This document shows positions 59,117 to 64,000 of a stretch of 64,000 nt of DNA, one piece after another. Origin of the DNA: Actinokineospora auranticolor (lineage in GTDB: Bacteria > Actinomycetota > Actinomycetes > Mycobacteriales > Pseudonocardiaceae); contig NZ_PTIX01000015.1 in NCBI RefSeq assembly GCF_002934265.1, positions 115,044-179,043 of the forward strand. The letters are read 5' to 3'. The stretch's first letter is position 1, and every line of letters begins with the position of its first letter. Position numbers and translations under genes: made by a program. Below the pieces are notes generated by a model. The model had not been told where the DNA came from and made no database searches. It saw nothing but the letters and a program-made list of their open reading frames with translations.

Positions 59117-59347
59117 CTAGTCGACGCGTCCGCGCAGCGTGAGAACGACCCGCATCACCTGCTCCACCGCGGCGGGGAACACCGCGGCCCGCAGCTCGTC
59201 GCGGCTGGCCAGGGCGCGGGCGGCGAGGCCCAGCACCACGTCCTCGTCCATCCGCCGCACGACGAGGGCGACGATCTCCTCCAGTGGCAGGTGGGGGTGG
59301 TCCAGGCGGGTCAGGACGACCTCCACCAGCAGTTCCTCGTCAGTCAC
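59117..59347 (-). CDS. Small hypothetical helical protein
   Basis: A 76-residue protein from GTG 59347 after GGGGGAG. Wholly helical, Leu/Val/Arg-rich (MTDEELLVEVVLTRLDHPHL, then LPLEEIVALVVRRMDEDVVL), no membrane segment or Cys. No family recognised. It lies 70 bp from the ankyrin gene upstream on the same strand, possibly the same transcript. Confidence 0.55.
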   Translation of the reverse strand: MTDEELLVEVVLTRLDHPHLPLEEIVALVVRRMDEDVVLGLAARALASRDELRAAVFPAAVEQVMRVVLTLRGRVD

Positions 59348-59416
59348 CGCTCCCCCTCGGATGGCACACCACCATTATCCCGGCCACGAGCCGGACCGGC
59401 CCGGACACGCCGGCGA

Positions 59417-60058
59417 TCAGCCCCACCCGTCCTCGACGAGCACGCACCCGGCGGTGGTGATCCGGTGGGTCTGCCCGGAACCGCCGACCACCCGGCAGAA
59501 GCTCCGCACGACGAGGCCCTCGCCCTCCAGTCGGTACCCGAACCCGCCGTACATGCCCGGAACCGGGAAGAACATGTCCGGCTTCTCGAGTTCGGTGAGC
59601 ACCTCCAGCTCCGGCAGCCGCAACCGGTGCTCGCGCACCAGGTGGTCGGCGCGCTCGCGGATCAGGTCGTGGAGGTGCCCGCCCAGCACACCGGTGCGCA
59701 GCGGGTGCCGGATCACCGGCGTGAGCAGACCCGCCAGGTGCGCGTTCCCCCGGCGCAGCGCGATGTCCAGCGCCCGGTCACCCGCGGCCGTCCGCAGGGT
59801 GAGCCAGGGCCCGCGGGCCACCATCCGGCGCACGACCTCCGGGGACGCCCCCAGCCAGGCCGCCTGGTGCACGGGGGTGAACCAGCTGTTCCCGCCCGGT
59901 CTCCAGGCGTTGACCAGGCTCGGGGACCTCTCGATCATCCCCAGCACGGTGGCCCACTCCCCGTCGCGGGCGGCCGAGGCGAGCCGGTCGCGCTCCGCGA
60001 GGTGGACTTCCCGCAGCGAGCCGCCGAGGGTCGTTCCGTCCCAGTCCGTGTTGGCCAC
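59417..60058 (-). CDS. Ankyrin-repeat protein
   Basis: A 213-residue protein from GTG 60058. LASAARDGEWATVLGMIERSPSLVNA, NSWFTPVHQAAWLGASPEVVRRMVARG and GDRALDIALRRGNAHLAGLL are three ankyrin repeats (A-A-x-x-G-x(4)-V helix pairs). The C-terminal 90 residues, including PVPGMYGGFGYRLEGEGLVVRSFCRVVGGSGQTHRIT, are a non-repeat domain seen in other bacterial ankyrin proteins. A protein-protein interaction role is likely; the partner is unknown. Confidence 0.8.
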   Translation of the reverse strand: MANTDWDGTTLGGSLREVHLAERDRLASAARDGEWATVLGMIERSPSLVNAWRPGGNSWFTPVHQAAWLGASPEVVRRMVARGPWLTLRTAAGDRALDIALRRGNAHLAGLLTPVIRHPLRTGVLGGHLHDLIRERADHLVREHRLRLPELEVLTELEKPDMFFPVPGMYGGFGYRLEGEGLVVRSFCRVVGGSGQTHRITTAGCVLVEDGWG

Positions 60059-60152
60059 GCCAGGACGGTAGCCGCGCGGATCATGGCGGTAACGGGCGGG
60101 CCGCCGCGCCGATGCACAGGAAACCTACTGTGCGTCCCGGGAGTCCTGACCC

Positions 60153-61184
60153 ATGCCTGACCTGACGATGTTGGTCGCTGAAGTGGCGGTCACCGTCACC
60201 GGCGAGGAACACCACCAGCCCGCGCTCCGCCGCTACGACGTCGCGCCGGGGCGCCAGCGCCGGGTTCGCGTCGAGCTGGCCTGGAGCGTCATCCAGGCGG
60301 GAAAGCGGCGCGGCGAGCGAGCCATCGAGGTCCGGCTGGACGGTTCCCGCGTCGGCGGCCTGACCGCCGCGATGTCGCGGCGCTACGGCCCGCTGATCGA
60401 CGAGATCACCGCGCGCGGCGGCGTGCCCGGCTGCCGGGCGGTGATCCAGCGGGAGGACGCCCGGGGCCTGCAGATCAGCCTCCGCCTGCCGCGCCGCTCG
60501 GACGACGAGCGGCCGTCCCCGCAGGTCCCGCCGGTCGGCGGTGCCGGCTCGGCGCCGACCTCCCGGCTGCACCCGCCCGCGGAACCGGCCGTGGCGGGTG
60601 AGCCGACCCGTGTCGTCCCGGTCGAGCCCGCCGTGGTGCCGATCGAGGTCGCCGCAGCGCCGAAGCGCTCGAAGCGCCCGCTGGGGATCGCGGCGGCGGT
60701 GGTCGGCGCGGTTTTCGTCATCGCGGTCGCCACCAACAACGACGACGCCAAGAACACCGCGGCGGAGACCACACGCACTCCTGCCACGACCACAACAACC
60801 ACAACAACCACGACGACTTCGACGACAACGACCACCACAACAACGACGGCGACCGTGGCCCCGGCCGCACCGCTCCTCACCACCGAACTCCCGGCCGCCC
60901 CGACCACGGTCGCACCCGCGCAACCGGCGCAGAAGCCGGCGACCAAGACCACCCAACCCGCGCCGCACACGACCACGCGCCCTCCCGCGCCGAAACCGGT
61001 CACCACCACCACGGCCGCGTCCACGTGCAACCCCAACTACAGCGGTTGTGTCCCCATCGCGTCCGATGTCGACTGCGCGGGCGGCAGCGGCAACGGCCCC
61101 GCCTACGTGTCCGGCCCGATCCGGGTCATCGGCAGCGACGTCTACGGACTCGACAACGACAAGGACGGCATCGCCTGCGAATAG
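60153..61184 (+). CDS. Membrane-anchored protein with Thr-rich linker and excalibur domain
   Basis: A 343-residue protein. A cytoplasmic N-terminal domain (about 1-115, LVAEVAVTVTGEEHH to LQISLRLPRR) precedes one membrane helix near 183-200 (GIAAAVVGAVFVIAVAT). A wall-spanning segment follows with an almost uninterrupted Thr run at about 210-234 and Pro/Thr repeats. The C-terminal excalibur domain (CNPNYSGCVPIASDVDCAGG, ending DNDKDGIACE) carries the D-x-D-x-D-G calcium-binding loop. Excalibur domains are extracellular. The Thr run is coded by ACA/ACC/ACG repeats (60785-60855), a potential slippage tract. Confidence 0.8.
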   Translation: MPDLTMLVAEVAVTVTGEEHHQPALRRYDVAPGRQRRVRVELAWSVIQAGKRRGERAIEVRLDGSRVGGLTAAMSRRYGPLIDEITARGGVPGCRAVIQREDARGLQISLRLPRRSDDERPSPQVPPVGGAGSAPTSRLHPPAEPAVAGEPTRVVPVEPAVVPIEVAAAPKRSKRPLGIAAAVVGAVFVIAVATNNDDAKNTAAETTRTPATTTTTTTTTTTSTTTTTTTTTATVAPAAPLLTTELPAAPTTVAPAQPAQKPATKTTQPAPHTTTRPPAPKPVTTTTAASTCNPNYSGCVPIASDVDCAGGSGNGPAYVSGPIRVIGSDVYGLDNDKDGIACE

Positions 61185-61192
61185 CCCACACG

Positions 61193-62128
61193 GTGGCGAT
61201 CACCCGACTCCACAGCACCTGCCGCGGGGTCACCGCCGAACTCGACGTACTGCGGGAACGGGTGGATTCGGCCGACGCCGCCGCTCGGACGGCCGAGGAG
61301 CAGCTCTCGCGGGCACGCGCGCAACTGGACCACGCGCCACCGCGCCGCCGAGGCCGAACACCTGATCGCCCGGCTGCGCGCGCGGCGCCTGGAACTCGTC
61401 GAACGCCTCGACCACGAGACGACCGCCGAGCCCGAGTACGTGCCCGTGCCGACGCTGCCCGTGGACACGCCGGCGGAGCAGCGAGCCGTGCTCGATCGCG
61501 TGGACGTGCTGCTGGCGGAAGCGGCGCCTGCCCGCGTCCACCGCCGGTCCATCGCCGCGGCGTGGGCTTGCCTCGCGGGTGTGATCGCGACCGTGGTCAC
61601 CGTCAGCGGCGGACCGGACGACCGCGGCCTCGGCGGCGTCGCGCCGACCACCGGCGTGCCGCTGAGCACGACCACGGCCGGTCCCGCCACGTCGAGCCCG
61701 ACCATGTCGCTCGCGGCGGACCCGGGTACGAAGTTGCGGGCATGGGGCACGGACCCGGTGTTCTCCGAGGAGCGGGACGTCGATGGGAAACGCGTCCGCG
61801 ACCTCACCTGGAACTTCACCGGCACCGAGAGCACCGCGGTGCGACTGGTCGACCCGCCGCCCGTCGACTTCCCCGAAATGGCCACGCTCACCGGCAGGAT
61901 CGTGCTGACCGGGACCTGCGACGAGGTCGTCGTGTCCATCGCACCCCCGAGGGCACCCAGGCATCGGACAACCGGAAATCCCAGGTCACACTGCGGCCAC
62001 GGGTCGTGGGCAGCCTGTACGCCCGGTTCGTCTTCACGGGCACGGTGTACCCGACGATCACACTCACCCCGAAACACGCGCCGTGCGACGCGCGGGTGAC
62101 CTGGAGCGTCGTGCACGACGGCGCGTAG
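61193..62128 (+). pseudogene. Membrane protein gene with two frameshifts
   Basis: Frame 1 from GTG 61193 encodes a coiled coil (VTAELDVLRERVDSADAAARTAEEQLSRARAQLDHA). Near 61340 the sense moves to the next frame (HRAAEAEHLIARLRARRLELVERLDHETTAEPEYVPVPTLP), which continues through a membrane helix (AAAWACLAGVIATVVTVSGG) and a beta-rich domain. Near 61945 it returns to the first frame (PEGTQASDNRKSQVTLRPRV to WSVVHDGA). Joined, it would be about 310 residues: coiled coil, membrane helix, extracellular domain. Either a pseudogene or two assembly indels. It follows the excalibur gene by 8 bp. Confidence 0.65.
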
Positions 62129-62133
62129 CCGTT

Positions 62134-62168
62134 CGGCGGGCCGGGGCGGGGCTCGCCCCGGCCCGCCG
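62134..62168. terminator. Bidirectional terminator
   Basis: A perfect 15-bp stem CGGCGGGCCGGGGCG / CGCCCCGGCCCGCCG with a GGGCT loop between the convergent frameshifted gene and the S15 peptidase gene. Confidence 0.85.
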
Positions 62169-62172
62169 AGTC

Positions 62173-63891
62173 TCAGCTGAGGGGCAGGGTCAGCGAACTC
62201 TGCGCCGGGGACAGCCGCAACGTGGTGCCCGCCGTGGGGCGGAGGGTGTAGTCGTAGTCGGTCGAGATGACCACCAGGCCGATGCGGTGGCCCGTCGCGA
62301 ACACGTGGTCCTTGGGTTGCAGGGCGAAGGTCAGGTCGTACTCCTGGCCCGGCACCACCGGCCGGCCCGCGGTGTCACCCGCCCGGTTCTGCGGGTCGAT
62401 CCAGCCCCGCGTGACGATGGTCGGGGTGGTGCCGCTGTAGTCGACCAGCAGGGCGGTGAGGTTGGCGGCCTTGCGGTTCTCCACCGCCACCCGCAGGGTC
62501 ACCCTCGGCACACCGGACAGCTTGGTCGCCTTGGTCAACGCCGCGCTCCGGTAGACGAGTCTGCCGGTGTTCGCGGTGTCCGGGCCCGCGACGAGGGTGG
62601 CCGCGGTGGTCGTGCGGCCGCGGTCGGTGAAGGTCTGCTTGACCTCGCCCGCGCCGGTCGAGGCGAGCGTGCCGGGCGCGGTGGCGGAGGTGGCGCCCAG
62701 CCGGTAGGCGGTGTCGCGCGCGGCGGGGTCCGGCCAGTCGGCGTAGCGCTGCCAGGTGCCGTCCGCGAACTGGACGTCGGCCTTCGGCTCGGTCATGACG
62801 CCGTTGTCGATCCCCTTGAGGTGGTAGTCGAACCAGCGCCCGACGGCCGCCTGGTAGTCCGAACGCGACGGTGCGCCGTGGCCGCCGCGGTGCAGCCAGA
62901 TCTTGCGGGGGACGTTGTTGGCCTTCAACGCCTCCCACCACTGGGAGTACTGCTGGCCCTTGACGTTCCAGTCGCCCTGGCCGTGGATGACGAACACGCC
63001 CGCGGTGACCTTGTTCGCGTCGCGCACGTAGTCGCGCTGCTGCCAGAACGCGGTGTTGTCGCCGGTCGTGCGGTCCTGGTCGCGCCCGATCGCCGCGAGC
63101 TGGGCCGAGCACCTGGCGGAGTTGGCGACCACGGCCTTGGCCAGCACGTCGGCGTCCTCACCCTGGTAGCCGCCGGGCGCCACGACCAGGCCGTTGGCGC
63201 GGTAGTAGTCGTACCAGCGGGAAATCGCCGCGATCGGCACGATCGCCTTGAGCCCGGCCACACCGGACACCGCGGCGGCGTTGGGCAGCGTGCCGTTGTA
63301 GGAGATGCCGATCATGCCGACGTTGCCGGTGCTCCATGTCGCCCGCACCTCGGCCCCTGACCGGTTGTAACCCTTCGCGCGCCCGTTGAGCCAGTCGATG
63401 ACCGCCGTGGCACCGAGGGTCTCGTTGCGGTCGCCGGTGGTGGGGCAGCCGTCGGAGTCGCCCGTGCCGATGCTGTGCCCCATGACCACCGCGTAGCCGC
63501 GCGGCACGAAGTAGTCGTCGTACCAGTCCGGCAGGTCCGGCACCGGCCGCGCCACCGGACCAGTCGCGGCTAGGGCCGCCGGGAACAACCCCTCCTGCGG
63601 CAACCGGTCCACGGTCACGCTGTGGTTGGCGGCGGTGTTCAACCCCTTGGCGTACGGGCTGTGCTCGAACACCACGGGAACCCTCGCGGCCCCGGCGGGC
63701 CGCGAGATGTCGATGGCGACCCGGTCGGGGCGCCCGTTGTTGTCGGTGTCGACGCCGGTCTCGACGTAGACCCGCTCCTCGACCATGGCGAAACCGGGAC
63801 CGGGCGGGGAACTCGCCGCGGAGGTGGCCAGGGGGACGCCACCACCCACGACGAGCACCAGCGCCACGGCGGCGCGGGGCAGGGACCGCAT
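62173..63891 (-). CDS. Secreted X-Pro dipeptidyl-peptidase-type S15 hydrolase
   Basis: A 572-residue precursor with signal peptide (ALVLVVGGGVPLATSAASS). The alpha/beta-hydrolase catalytic triad is visible: GISYNG with S197, HGQGDW with D307 and HRGGHG with H338. VVMGHSIGTGDSDGCPTTGDRNE and the C-terminal jelly-roll (LSGVPRVTLRVAVENRKAANLTALLVDY, PGQEYDLTFALQPKDHVFATGHRIGLVV) are standard for the CocE/X-Pro peptidase family. It releases X-Pro dipeptides from peptides outside the cell. It is transcribed towards a shared terminator, with an IS element starting 15-65 bp upstream. Confidence 0.88.
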   Translation of the reverse strand: MRSLPRAAVALVLVVGGGVPLATSAASSPPGPGFAMVEERVYVETGVDTDNNGRPDRVAIDISRPAGAARVPVVFEHSPYAKGLNTAANHSVTVDRLPQEGLFPAALAATGPVARPVPDLPDWYDDYFVPRGYAVVMGHSIGTGDSDGCPTTGDRNETLGATAVIDWLNGRAKGYNRSGAEVRATWSTGNVGMIGISYNGTLPNAAAVSGVAGLKAIVPIAAISRWYDYYRANGLVVAPGGYQGEDADVLAKAVVANSARCSAQLAAIGRDQDRTTGDNTAFWQQRDYVRDANKVTAGVFVIHGQGDWNVKGQQYSQWWEALKANNVPRKIWLHRGGHGAPSRSDYQAAVGRWFDYHLKGIDNGVMTEPKADVQFADGTWQRYADWPDPAARDTAYRLGATSATAPGTLASTGAGEVKQTFTDRGRTTTAATLVAGPDTANTGRLVYRSAALTKATKLSGVPRVTLRVAVENRKAANLTALLVDYSGTTPTIVTRGWIDPQNRAGDTAGRPVVPGQEYDLTFALQPKDHVFATGHRIGLVVISTDYDYTLRPTAGTTLRLSPAQSSLTLPLS

Positions 63892-63907
63892 GGGGGACTC
63901 CTTCGCT

Positions 63908-64000
63908 AGGGCCCGTCCTCAAAGCGGGTGGGCCGGACGTGGTTTGATCTTGTGTCGTGGTGCGCAGGCATGAGCTGACTGACGAGCAGTGGCAGGCGTT
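63908..64000 (+). mobile_element. Left end of an IS5-type insertion sequence, truncated by window edge
   Basis: From about 63908 (AGGGCCCGTCCTCAAAGCGG, a typical IS end) to the window edge. From GTG 63957 or 63960 the frame reads VVRRHELTDEQWQA, the N terminus of IS5/IS4-family transposases (RRHELTDEQW). The rest is outside the window. Confidence 0.7.

Noticed and set aside
60785..60855. ACA/ACC repeat tract as a regulatory or CRISPR element
   Set aside because: It is in frame and encodes the Thr-rich wall-spanning linker of the excalibur protein.

Overview
The window is high-GC actinomycete DNA: strong G/C third-position bias, many GTG starts, a mycelial-type paralogue load, STAND/SARP-like regulators, a DUF2637 transfer-type protein, DUF3097 and a CU044_5270-like relic. 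Gene content is most like filamentous Pseudonocardiales (Saccharothrix/Actinokineospora type). That placement is inference from gene content, not a tested phylogeny. No rRNA, tRNA or CRISPR array was seen.

Layout. (1) 1-11.8 kb is a toxin-like island. It starts with the 3' part of a giant Pro/Gly-rich polymorphic-toxin-like protein carrying an ADP-ribosyltransferase, a His/Cys protease-like domain, an AbiEii-type nucleotidyltransferase and a glycosyltransferase-like end. A convergent AbiEi-type antitoxin/repressor follows, then its tandem, decayed copy. Next come a zinc-ribbon-like protein, a small HD alarmone-hydrolase-like protein and a large protein with a degenerate TNT (NAD glycohydrolase) domain and an SseB-like tail. 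(2) 11.8-15.3 kb has an orphan DUF2637 protein (possible scar of an integrative conjugative element) and a minus-strand operon: 17-codon leader ORF, broken EctB-like aminotransferase, unknown gene and queC. (3) 15.5-21.5 kb has three XRE-NB-ARC (STAND) regulators. Two share an upstream sequence block, and the third is immediately upstream of (4) 21.7-26.3 kb, a 1541-residue secreted protein fusing a CdtB-like DNase, a degenerate SGNH domain and three tandem GH43-like propellers.

(5) 26.4-36.7 kb holds small unknowns, a HEPN-type protein convergent with a CoiA-like nuclease, DUF3097, DinB, NfeD plus SPFH/stomatin, an MFS exporter and gene relics (CU044_5270-like, HU tail). (6) 36.7-47.6 kb is mostly ordinary accessory metabolism and regulation: two AlkZ-like winged-helix proteins flanking a WYL regulator with a palindromic operator, a sucrase/ferredoxin-like protein, SRPBCC, DinB, an adenosine-deaminase relative, STAS, and an MFS/HxlR divergent pair. 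(7) 47.8-53.5 kb carries recombination-related features: a gene relic, two dif-like 28-bp sites, a tyrosine recombinase, an orphan chemoreceptor, paired hairpins, and an IS701-like protein that has lost its DDE residues, overlapping a PucR-type regulator. (8) 55.4-64 kb has a transaldolase-like protein without the Schiff-base lysine coupled to a WrbA-like flavoprotein, a DHA2 exporter, an ankyrin protein, an excalibur protein, a frameshifted gene, an S15 X-Pro peptidase and the first codons of an IS element cut by the window edge.

The most notable content is the density of toxin folds normally aimed at other cells (ADP-ribosyltransferase, nucleotidyltransferase, TNT, CdtB) in the first 26 kb, and the CdtB-SGNH-GH43x3 architecture in particular. 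All domain calls were made by reading motifs by eye; no database search was run.
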